Below, one piece after another: positions 38,206 through 50,147 of a DNA stretch of 64,000 nt. The notes under the pieces were generated by a model, which did no database searches, was not told the DNA's origin, and saw only the letters and a program-made list of their open reading frames with translations. Origin of the DNA: Glycine soja. Taxonomy: Eukaryota; Streptophyta; Magnoliopsida; Fabales; Fabaceae. The translations under genes and the position numbers were made by a program. The stretch spans positions 47,251,167 to 47,315,166 of the forward strand of contig NC_041011.1 in assembly GCF_004193775.1 (NCBI RefSeq), given 5' to 3'. Position 1 is the first letter of the stretch; each line of letters begins with the position of its first letter.

Positions 38206-38680
38206 TCCATGTGAGAGATTCACCAAAACGCCACCACCCTCTGCGATCGCTGCACACAGTTCCGTACATCATAAACCTCAACCTCAACGTGTTTTTTTCT
38301 CTCTCAGAAAACACAAAACCCACTTCTTATTCCCACTCAAAATGCCAAAAAAAAATACTTTCGGATCTGTTCCTCTTCACAGAACCCGAAACCCCACTAG
38401 CCCCATTCGCAATTCCAAGTCAAAGACGTAAGCTTTTCAACTCATGCAGCGACTTGGACCGGGCGAGGAAACAAAAAAAAACGGTTCGATAGAGACCCGG
38501 TTCGGTTGGAGAGTGAGAAGAGGGTGTTTCTCGGCGCCGGAGGAGAATTTCCGGCGAAGAATGTGGGTTCCGGCGACGACGCCGAAGCGGGGGATGGAGG
38601 GGGACAGAGGAGAGAGAAAGAGTTTAGAGAGAGAGAGTACCGGAGCCTGTAAAAGTACAACTAGTCAAAAGAAGAAAGAA
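38206..38680 (-). promoter_or_regulatory. PRAF1 leader and proximal promoter region
   Basis: Upstream of the start codon the gene strand has a pyrimidine-rich block with CT repeats (CTCTCTCTCTAAACTC near 38620-38640) followed by a GC-rich stretch full of CCGGCG words, typical of a plant 5' leader. A possible noncoding-exon donor (CTTAC on the plus strand) lies near 38430. A second ATG, out of frame, lies 5 nt before the main start (38210-38208). The transcription start was not located. Confidence 0.45.
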
Positions 38681-38699
38681 TGAAGAAGAAAAAAAAAGA

Positions 38700-41600
38700 A
38701 AACTTGAAATTGAAAATAAAAAGTTTTATTATGTGGGAATATTAAATTAAATAATGAGGAAAATCAGAAACTCTCCTGAAAAGAAATGAGAGGACATTTC
38801 CAAAGCATGACTCCTATTTTTTTTTAAAAAAATGATTAAAAACTGTTACTGTATTGTTAATTAATTAATTATAAAAGTTTAATTATTTATTTTATTCTTT
38901 GTTTTTTATGTTTGGGAAAGAGGCACGTAGATGAGATCATGAGAAGGATGGTTTGGTAATTTGATAGGGAACAAGGCGGGTTATTAAACATTAATGTTCG
39001 GTTAAGGTTGTAATGAATAAGAGAATGGCAAAAAGGTCCTTCAGTTGTGTTTCGGTTTTTCTCTAAAAGAGGAAACTATTAGTACTACTTTTCATACAAA
39101 AATGCACTGTATAATTAGATGAAATTTATGAAATTTTTACTGGATACGATGTTGGATCTAACTTTTAGTACTTGTATTTTCAAACTAAAAAGACTATCAT
39201 GAAGTTCAATTAGTTAGATGTGTTAGAAATTTTGTCTTAAAAGTATGCTAGTAACATTTTTTATTATTTATTCATTTTGAGCTATCTTTTATTTTTGCTA
39301 TAAAAAACATTTTTTATTTATTCATCTTGAGCTATCTTTTATATATTTTTTTAAGATGTTTGTATTGTTTTGTTTTTAAATTAATAATTTTATTAATGAT
39401 TAGGATATAAGTAATATAACGTCACATCAATCAAAAAATAATATCATATGAAAAAAAGAGATATAAATTAATTTTTTATCGATAAATATTAATTATTAAT
39501 AATTAATTTTTTGTTGGTGAAGAATCACAACTTTTTATTTTTTCTCTTCTTTTATCACCCAATTAACTTTATATCTCCAACGAAATTTATTCATGTCTAA
39601 TGTATAATATGAATTAGACATATATAGAGATGAAAACATGAGATATCAATAATCCATTACTCTAATAAAAAAAAATCCATTTCAAAAAAAATTATTCATG
39701 TCAAATTCTTTTACATTCTATTTAACTGAAGGGAATCAAAAATGAAATAAAATTATTTATTTGATTTAGAAGTTTTGTAGGAAAAACAGGATAAATACTT
39801 TTTTTTTACCTTCAACTTTCGTCTCTTTTTCAAAATTAGTGACTTTAGTTTTCCTCCCTTTTTACTAACTAATATTTCTCCTCTTTTTTATTTTTTTAAA
39901 ATCAAACAGTATTATTTTTAGAAGAAGAAAAAAAAACATAAAAATGAAAGAGAAAAAAAAAAAGAAAGAAAAAGACGCTACGGTTTTTGCGGGAGTTTGC
40001 AATGTGAGGGGAAATTGAAGGATGTAACCGAGGAGAATGTAATATAGTGTTTGAGTGAAACCAATTGCAGATTCTAAGGCAAGTGTAGGTTATGAATAAG
40101 ATTTGCCCATTTAATAACCAAAGCAAAGTCATTCCATGTAGTCCTTAGCATCTTCAACAACAATAAAGTGTGTGTTTGGACACACGTTTAAAATCACGTC
40201 CAAATATATAGATTTACGCAAAAGCAATCAACTATATAGCTTTGGTGGAACTTGCATTAAATTTACATGAATGCATAGTTTATTTTTGTTTGTACATAAA
40301 CTAAAACTCTTATTTCATCAAATGAAATTGGCTACAATACCATACGCCATACCACGTCATTCAGCTTGATTAAAGATCAAAATTTTAATCATGTTATTTT
40401 ACGATGAGATTCATCTTCAGACTTCAATCTAAGCTTTGCAAATTAATTTGCAAGACACTTCACTCATTAACAATTAGAACATTTTGTATTCGATAACAAA
40501 AAATTTAGAACATTCTGTTGCTTAGTTTGGAGTGAACTCAGTAATTATCTCAATAACTTCTGTGGCTTTGGTGATGAAAATTTATCCATCTCTTCTATAT
40601 TATGTCACCTTATAAAGAATATTTTGTTTAGATCAACTTATAAAGAACTTACTCTAAGAAACACATACCAAACCAATCCCGACATTTTTCTTTTATTTTT
40701 TTTCAAAGCAACCCTTTAGCTTGCTTCAATTGCTTTACCAACTTTTTCCTTTTTTTTTCAAACAAAAATATGAGTACTAATTTAACATTTCTTATTCTTG
40801 ATGTATTGTTTAAAAATGAGATTTATTTTAAAAGTAATGTGCTTAAAAGATAATTAAATTAATTAAAATACTCTAAAAAAGATAATTAAATTAATTTAAA
40901 AATAAATACATGATGTAACACTAATGAATATGATTTATAAGAGAATTGAAATATTAATAAAAACATACTATTTGATACTTCTTTTTGTTATTAAATAAAA
41001 TCTCGATTATACTAATCACATTAACTAACTTGGAACCATTTTTCTATATGAGAGTATCATAAAATTTAACTAAATAATAAATACGGTAATGAATATTAAT
41101 GACAGCACTCAAAATAAAATGTCCATTTAAGGATAGACGACATGTTCGATCATATTAAATATAAGATGGTAACGGTTTGTAAGTATTTACAACCTTTTAA
41201 AAAATTATTATTCTTTCAAAAAAAATTGATTATTATACTTGTGATTTTAAAAGAGAAATAATATTTATAACTTTGATATGGACATAAAACTAAAACATTT
41301 TTTTCTTTTCTTAAACAAATAAATGATGTATAGTCACCCATATCCTCCGTTGATAACCTTGAGGAGGGAAATGGGTACCACATAACTATTATTATTGATT
41401 ATATATATAGTATATATTATGAAAAATATTAATTCTAAATTATATAAATTTTTAAACTTCATCTATTCATGTTTTTTAAATATAAAAAAATGAATTAATA
41501 CAATTTAATGTTTACATATTTTTTTAAAATCTTATTTTATTAATTTTAGCACCTGTGTGAATTATCCTATCTCACAACTCACAAGAGACAGGATCACATG

Positions 41601-44470
41601 ACAATGTTAAGAAAAAATATGACATCTATAAAATATTATTAAAGTTGTATTATGTCAAAAAAAAATTGACTCATTCTATTGAACTTAAGTTGGATAGAAA
41701 TACTAAATATGATAAACCTTTTCCGATCATGTTTTGATAAATATTTATTTTTAGGACTCCAATTTGACAATATTTATTGTATTAAAAGAAGTTTCTATTA
41801 TAATTTACAGATTTAGGGCTAATTTCATCAAATTTAAAGCCTAATCTATCTTGAAGAATTAATATTTTTTTAAACCTCCGGCATTTCTTGATTGAAAGTT
41901 AAAAATTAATCTATCGAAATTTTGATATTCAATGATTTTTCTCAATAAATAAATATATATATATATATATAAGATAATGTTAATCATACCATACCATATT
42001 ACCATACCAATTAAAGAATTGGTATCTAATTTTTCAATGGTATATACATTGGACAAAAAAAAATACAAATATAAGAAGACTTGATGTTGTCCTTGATTCC
42101 TCTAATTTGATTTAAGCTACTTTTATCTTTTTAGAAAAAAGAAAGGTTTAAATATATCTTTTATACCTGAAAAATAAATCTTTTTTCATATTAATATCTC
42201 AAATTCACTTTTAGTCAATTATTTATCTAGATTTTTATGTTTCAATATAGTATTTATCGTTAATCTCATTCTGTTAAGTGATGACATGATAGACGGAATG
42301 TGAAATTATCAAGTCTAATCATTTAACACGTAATCAAATTAAAGTCATGTCATTATTTATTATTTATTTTTAAAAAAATCAAATTATTATATTTTATTAA
42401 CTAATATATTTAAAAAAAAACTTGACTGGGATTTGGAAAACATCCCCTCTTCGAAAATGTGAGTTCATCTCTTCAATAGTGATAATGACTTTATGTAATG
42501 GCTGATTGTGAGTATTATCGAGGTTAACTTTGATATCTACTAAGTTGAAATAAAATTAGAAAGTCTCCTTTAAGTGTACATGTTGTCACATTCAAGAGAG
42601 TAATCATTTTTGAACTATAATAGGTACCATGATTTTTTTTGGTTTTTTGTTTTTTAGTGATTCCTTTATCTCCTATTATGGCATTGTAGTAATCCTTATT
42701 TTGTGATGTTGAAAAATTTTATTTGAATTTTTTTGGGTTTTATTAAGGTTTGAGTACGGAATGATTAAGGGTTTGAGGAGGGTTCCTTTAGGGTTTGATT
42801 ATGGTTTAACCTATAAAACTAAAAATAAAAATAAAAAGTATTATATTTACAAACTAATAACAAACACTAATAGTAAATGATAACTGTTGGAAAGGATGTT
42901 ACTTCGGCAAAACCTTTTAGATCTAGCTACTATACAAACGACAATAGGAGATCATCAATGGTCATTGCAATGGCCAACAATGTTCCATGCTTTTTGGGTA
43001 TGGTCATGACAATGGTCTATCTCAAAATCAAGCAGAGATCATAATTAAGAAGCAGTCTCTTCAGTTATTGATTGAGTGAACAAATCCAAACTACTCAAAA
43101 TATAAGATCTTGAAAGGTCTAGTTTCAATTTTATATTACAAGGGTGTTCATCAAACGCAAACTAAGAAAGATTAGAGGATTTAATCCAAAAAATAGTCTT
43201 GGTTTTAATTTTAATTTTTTATAAGTAATTAAGTAACTTTTGGTTTTGAAATTATATAGTAGTTAGAGTGATTGTACAAAGGATTAATTAAATTTTTATT
43301 TCTATTTTCCTTAATCCGTAAATAAGCAAATTTCAATGCATCTTTCTTTGCTTTTTCTGAAGCAAGACATGACCAAATTTTGTGATTTGTTAGGTGAGCA
43401 ACCATATGTCTGGACGATGTTCCCATGATTGTTGGTTGTGGAGAATTAGCCACGGAAAAGAAATAATAGTATAGGCTCAATTTATATCTACCTTGTGATT
43501 CGAGGTTTATATAAATATGTTTTGTACCATAGGTCTCCATTAAAATTATTGGTTCCCGTTTCACCTAGTAGATATAAATTGTTGACCTAAAAACAAATAT
43601 AGATCAAATCCATGCAAGAATTCCCCTCTTGCCAAACGGCTATATATACATTGTGTTCACATATTAGAGTTATTAAAGTGTGTTTCACAACATCTTTTAG
43701 TTAATTTTTTTTAAGTAGTTGAAAATTTTGTTTGTTTGTTTTTTTTTAATATTAGCTTTTTATTTATTTATTTTTGTCTTTAAATATTTATTAGATTCCA
43801 TCTTTAATCTTTTCAATTTAAGGTGAAATTTTATTATTTCTATTTTTTATGTTATTTTATATTTTTCTGCTACTAATTCATTATATAATTTTATGAAACA
43901 CTTATAGTTTAATAAGATAATTTTTTTTATTTTCCAACTAATTTTCTTAAACATATTCTTAGTTGTTTGGTTGATTATCCATTCTACTTTTCATTCTCTA
44001 ATTTTAAAATATTATATTTTCTATAATTTAAACCGTGTATCTCCATTACTGATTTAATACATGATAAAAAACAGTCTATTGTTTTTTAAAAATAAAAAAT
44101 AAAAATTAAGAACTATATATTTTGGTTTTAAAAATAATTATTTTTAATTTTAATTACAATAATATTTATTTTCTATTTTTTATTTTCTGATTTTAAATCT
44201 TTGCCTAGAAAAACAATGAAAATAAGTTTTTATTATTTTTACCATTTTATATATAATCATTTGTTAATATAAAATAAAATAAAAAGTGCTACTTTTATAA
44301 TTTTTTCTGAGTTAAGTGCTACTTTTGTAATTAAAAATATAATAGAAGTTATTTTCTCAAACCAAACAACCTTTTACTTTTTCCTCTTATTTTCTTTATA
44401 CCTTAGGGAATGCAGAATTCAACTTTCAATGTTATTTATACCTGCTTAAAATAATGAAACCTTTGGGGAG
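38700..44470. other. AT-rich intergenic DNA with worn repeats, no gene seen
   Basis: No gene is supported. A two-unit direct repeat of about 40 bp (TTGAGCTATCTTTTAT) covers 39254-39343. A stretch at 42145-42300 (TTTAAATATATCTTTTATACC and following) resembles the ends of common legume non-autonomous DNA elements, but no inverted partner was found. Open frames at 39902-40132, 41859-42068 and 43229-43564 lack motifs. Confidence 0.5.
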
Positions 44471-44479
44471 GACCAATCT

Positions 44480-45100
44480 AATGGACTTAATCGCAAAAAC
44501 AATAAAGACTATGTGATTTGACATTCACCTAGGTCAAGATGGCCATCACACCATCTCAAAAGAAAACCTTTGGGCTTGTTAGAGACACCAAGACATAACC
44601 TTTCTAAGGTTAGCACCCTATGTCTCGACCTCAAACCACTTATAGAACCATGCATGAATGTGCATTAAGAAAATAATATGCTTACACTTAAGAAGTAATG
44701 ACCCCTTAAAATTTCCCATGCATTCCACCCCATCACGTCAATTGTGCTTTATCACACAAAGTACTCTTAGAAGAATATAAAATCACTCCTATCTATCGAT
44801 ATTGATCGAAACAAAAATCAATGTATGATTTTCAACATTTCGTGTTGATAACTACCAACTCACCAAAGTTGATAATTGCCACATGCTTGAAGGTCAAGCA
44901 CACCCATCTATAAATACTAAAACTCAATATCTGTCTTATGCAAATATCTTGCTTTACCATTTCATATTATTCTATCAAAAAACCCTACTTAATTTGAGTG
45001 TCAGAGTCTTATAGGAGTCATCACATCTTTTGTTGTGCTCCACTATTAATAGAGTAGCAATTCACCTAAAAAAATCCCAATTAATTTGAACGTGAATCGA
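44480..45100 (+). mobile_element. Probable solo LTR of a Ty3/gypsy-type element
   Basis: This block is less AT-rich than its surroundings and laid out like a gypsy LTR. A TATA-like CTATAAATAC lies near 44910. About 80 nt later comes CTACTTAATTTGAGTGTCAG, close to the TTGAGCGTCGGAGTG word found in the R-U5 part of many plant gypsy LTRs. No internal domain flanks it and the ends were not defined by target duplications. Confidence 0.42.
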
Positions 45101-45109
45101 CTTCTTTTA

Positions 45110-48100
45110 AAACAATTAAAATCATTAAATGATAGTCTAATCTTACGTGACAATGATTAATTTCAGTTATTATGAAAATACTATAATTTTATTTTTATTA
45201 CGATTTCAGTCATATGACATCTTTACATATCTAATTGCTTTGCTATATGGTGCTCATAACACATGGGTTGTCGCATTTTTTTTTAGTGTTACTTAACAAT
45301 TAATTTATATATTTTTTATAGTAATTTAGTCACTTCGTATTAAAGTGTTAGAGCTGTTTCAGATGTATTTATTTATTAGATAAATATTCATTGAAAAAAA
45401 ATAATTAAAATCGTAAAATCATTATTATTTTGAAATAAAAGCATAAATCATGCCCACTTTGTTGACCGCACAACTTTTACTCCTCTTTTATATTATCAAT
45501 GCTGCATTTTGCTTTTGTTAGACCGAAGTTCATGCGCGTAGAAGAAGGCCACACAGAGGAGGAAAATGAAACATTCAAGCCAACTTAAATAATTTGCTGA
45601 TAACATAATGTTTTTCATTCTGCCCATTGCTTCACATAGTATAGGCTGGGGTGTTGTTAGTTAAATATATGGAAATAATTACTACAGAATTACAATAATA
45701 GGAACATGATCACCTTGAAAGCCGACTTTGTTGATTTGGTATGATTTTTGGTGGGTGAAAAAGTGAGTAAAATCTCGATGCAAGGGAAACAAAGCTTGGA
45801 ATGATGAAAAAGAGAAATGAGAGAGAGAGAGAGAATGAGGATGAAGATGGTTCCAAAATCCAAAGGCTTTGCTTTGGGGACAAAAAGCCAAAATTATATG
45901 GCGAAGGTCCCCACTTGATTTTACACAATCACACTAACCAACCAGCCTTGGTCGGTCCCTTGCTATGCTTATGGGACCCTATTTGATTATTTTTCATAAA
46001 GATAAATGTATCCCATTTTTCGTTAAAAGGATCAACATTGCCGCTTAATTCACCATTTTTTCTTCTTCCTTTCCTTTTCAAATCATAAAGTCTCCCGTTT
46101 CTTTAAGCTAATTTTCAAAATCAGGATTTTTTTTCTTATCTGTATTCAGAAAACAAGATTTTTAAGAATCTCAGATATTAATTATAAGTTACATATTCAT
46201 TAGTGGAATAGAATTAAAAGAAGTAGAATATATAACTTCTCCCTTGTCTCAAATTTATAAAAAAAAAATCGTTATAATCAAAATTGGAAAGGACCATAGA
46301 AGCTAAAATATGCAAATGCATTTTTGTAGTTTCTGGTGTAAACCCAAAACAAGAAAATCATGTTAATCCCTTTTATGCCATTTCTCGTCTTGCTTTTTCT
46401 CTTTAGTACCATTCTGTATAAGTGAATTTTTCTTTTATAGCCACATTATGATTTTAATTCAATTGTACTGATAGCATATTTTTTTTAATAATTCAATCAT
46501 AAATTATATATATTTATATATATTAGCGCAGGAATTATTATAGAATTAAAATTATCAACTCATATAATAATTTTAATTTTTTAATTTATATATACATATT
46601 ATTAGTCTAAAATAATTTTATTCAAATATTTAATAAAAAAACTACCTTGCATCATATCATAGTAATAAATAAGATGATATGATAAATGATCAAAATTTAT
46701 TGAATTTTTGTGAAAAAATATTTTACACTGAGAGTGTAAACTTGATTTGTTCGAAATGGACTTAAATAATACGTGTGAGGTGAATTGCTGACATGTTCAA
46801 GATGAATGACTGATGTTGGACTGGACTCTCAAAAGGTGCCGACTTTAATAAACTTGATTGTTTGAAATATGAGTTCTCTCAAGGTTAATTGGAAAAAATG
46901 AGTAAGTTCCTATAAAACACATGCAGATATTCAAGTATGTAAAATCTACACCATAATTTTTTTTACAGAAAAAACTACACCATATTTAATACATATATCA
47001 AATGATTATTTGCTACAATGACTTAAACCTAACTCTTAACTGTTTTTAAAAATTATATTTAAGTTATTTTTAATTAATTAATAGTGTAAAAGCATTTAAG
47101 CCTTCAATATATCAAAATTAAAATATGCAAAAATTATTTAAGACACGGCTTTCAAGTAACACCTATAACTTAGGTGAAATTTTGTCTTACTTAAGTTACA
47201 CTCTACTCATCTAAATGATGCATATGGCCACATACATGCTGTAAATTTGTTTAGAAAGAAAAACGCATGTAGCATATAGATTCTCTGGTCAATCAACAAC
47301 TAGTCTAAAAAAATAAAGAGTAAACAATCTACAACCAAAATAGTTGTAACTTTCCGATACAAAATTTTCATCAAATATATATAATTAGAATAAAAGTGGC
47401 ATCCAAGTGGGCAACAAAGTTTGGCAATGGGCCTTCAGCATTGCATGCTCCTTCCCGTGACCCAGTTGTAGCATAGATAGAGAGGCTAAACTTAACTTTG
47501 TATTGAGGGGCCTAACTAGGTGTGCTTGCAACATTCCTAACATGAAATCCTATTTCTTTTGTTGCCATTACTTTAAAAGAACAATTTGTTGGCAGCCTTT
47601 GCCTATTGTTGTCTTACTCATAGGTGACTGTTGTCATCGTCAACAATAATACCATAAAGCATACCTTGTTCCTTATTGAGTACATTCTGAATTTAACCGG
47701 ACATATTATTACGTCAAAGCCGATATAAATCCTATAAACTTAACTTATGTGTAAAGGTATAATTAAATGGTGGGGCAGCTAACCCATATGGCTTGCACAT
47801 AGCTTACTTGGAACATATGACCTACCTTTATTATGTTCAGATCAACCATGAGCATAGCCGAAAAAGAAAATAGTACAATCAGTCATAGCACTCAAACACA
47901 CAATTATATATTGTTGCCCTACACTTTGTTAAAGTGATTCCACTCAATAGTTTTAGAGCAAGTATTTTTAAATAGGTTGAAGCTGGCACTGGTTTGTAAC
48001 GTCGTTGAATTCATCTGTTGGGTTAATTTAAAATCATTTGATTTGTCCATTTTACAATGCTAATGTTACCATGTGAATTTATTTATAGTAAAATAAGTCT

Positions 48101-50140
48101 AATTCATTTCATCTCTCTTAATAACGAAAAGAGATTATAATTTTAAAAATAAAAAGAAGAGACATTGTAATTTATGCATATCTCTGAGAAAGAAAATGTA
48201 ATATATTATTTAAATGAAGATATTTTTGTCTGATTATAAAATAACGAAATAGTTTGTGTACTTACAAAAAATAAGAAAAACAGTTTATGAGTGAGTTTGG
48301 TTGTGTAGAAGAAAAAAAATGAAAAAGAATTGTAAAGAAATATTTGAATTAAAGTAAAAAGAAAAAAAAGTGAAACCCACACCTAATTTTGAAATTTTTT
48401 TCTTCCCATTTCTCCTATTTTTTACTACCAAACACATACTGAGAGATCTTTTATGTTTTAATTTCTTAAAATATATTTTATTATTTCATAGACAAATCCC
48501 GACAATCTACAATAAGTAAACTGGGCCAATCAATAATTTTTTAGCCCTTTTTATTTTAAGTTTGCGCTAGCTCCGCAAAGGTACTGTTCGGACTTTGGTG
48601 ATCCATGGGCAGTGTGGATATGATTGGTACTCCAACTTTCTGGTTGTTGCTTCCTGCACCTCCAAGTAACTTTCAGCACCCTTAAGAGAATTTTTTTTCT
48701 TATTTTTCGGATTGTCCATTCCAAAAGCTAAAATCTGTAATCATTTTGGAATGTTTTTTTACTAGAGCAAGATTATGTCTTATAAGCGGGGAATTAAAAA
48801 CATCCTATTATCAATTTTAGTACTTTAAAGATTAAAGAACACAATGTTTTAAACACCTTTATTTTTTTGCTTTGGAATTTTATTCATTGAAGTTTTAAAG
48901 TTGACAAAAAAATAGATATCAACTATTTACACTCATAAGATGAGAAAACAAACAAAGAATCATTCTGAGAAAGCTTTCTCCACATTAATCTATTTATTTT
49001 TATTAGGAAAAAGAAACAAAATATTTTAAAAAATATAATTTGTTTTGGTTACCATGTTTTATTGGTACAAAATATCACTGACTTTGCCCATGATTAATTT
49101 TCGTGGCCATATTTAGTAGAATCCTTTCCTCACAATATCATGTTTTTATCATTGACAAGATTCGAATCTAAGACTTTGTTTCACTCATCTGTTTACTCGA
49201 GTTAGACCACTAGCATCTTACCTTACATTGAGAGTCCCTACCCTTAAAGGATAAAGTTCAGTATCACTCGGACTAACTACTTGTTGGTAAAATAAAACAA
49301 ATAAAAAATAATAATTTAAATATTTATTAGAAAGATAGAACTTTTTTTTTTCTCTAAGTGGCTCATGTTGCATGTAAAGGATGAAGCCATGAAGGGGATT
49401 GGTACTAATTAGCTTCGTCAATGTTTCTAGAAAAGGGATAACATTAATTTGACAAGGTAACACTAGTTTGTATGGTGAAATTTAAGTGATTTCTAAGAAT
49501 AAACATTAAGTGTGAGGAAATTTAGATGTTGTGCTCCAACCACCCCAGTCCAATTGATGTTCCGGCCATCAAATTATTGTGTTTGGATTACCCTTTGAAA
49601 CGCTTGAAATGGACATATTCTCATTTTTCCTAGCTAGCGCGGAAACGTATAAGAAATTGTGGGATGTCATTCACTTTAGTTTAAAGTCCTCCCACTTTGA
49701 AGAAATCTGGTTTCCAAACACACACACACTCACCTGTGGTAGTGTGGTCAAACTAAAAAGTTTTGAGTCAACATAGATATCAGATCATAGTTGATTGGCT
49801 CTTGTGTGTTGTGTGCCACATAATATTGGATGGGTGAAATAGTGCTGAACATGTTTGCCGAGTGTAGTACTCATCAGATGAAAATTTGGATAAAAAAACC
49901 ATATTAGATAATAGATTTGACCTCAAATCTTCTCCACTTAGAGATTGATGCAGTCTGAATCAGAAGACATAGAATTTCAAATATGGAGTCTACTTCGAGA
50001 GCCTCTATCTTTTTTCTCAATCACTCAACAGCGACCAAAACTACCCGACTAGACTAATTAATCACCATTCACCAAAATATACTACCATGAAACCAATTAT
50101 AGTTCTTCAAAAACCGCCACCACATTTTCAAGAACCTCTC
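45110..50140. other. AT-rich intergenic DNA, no gene seen
   Basis: No gene is supported. At 45740-45930 the minus strand has TATATAATTTTGG followed by a CT-rich tract (a GA run on the plus strand, 45818-45834), which looks like a promoter and leader, but no coding frame with family likeness follows. The stretch near 49150-49205, read on the minus strand, has a GATTCGAATCT word like a tRNA B box and could be a worn tRNA-derived SINE; this is weak. The last few hundred bases should hold the promoter of the lectin kinase. Confidence 0.5.
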
Positions 50141-50147
50141 TTTTACA

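Noticed and set aside
45682..45986. Ser/Phe-rich minus-strand frames with a TATA-like and CT-rich leader-like stretch
   Set aside because: Promoter-like layout is suggestive, but the frames are biased low complexity and no downstream exon with a recognisable domain was found.
49150..49205. tRNA-like B box GATTCGAATCT on the minus strand
   Set aside because: No convincing A box at the right distance and no foldable tRNA; at most a worn SINE.
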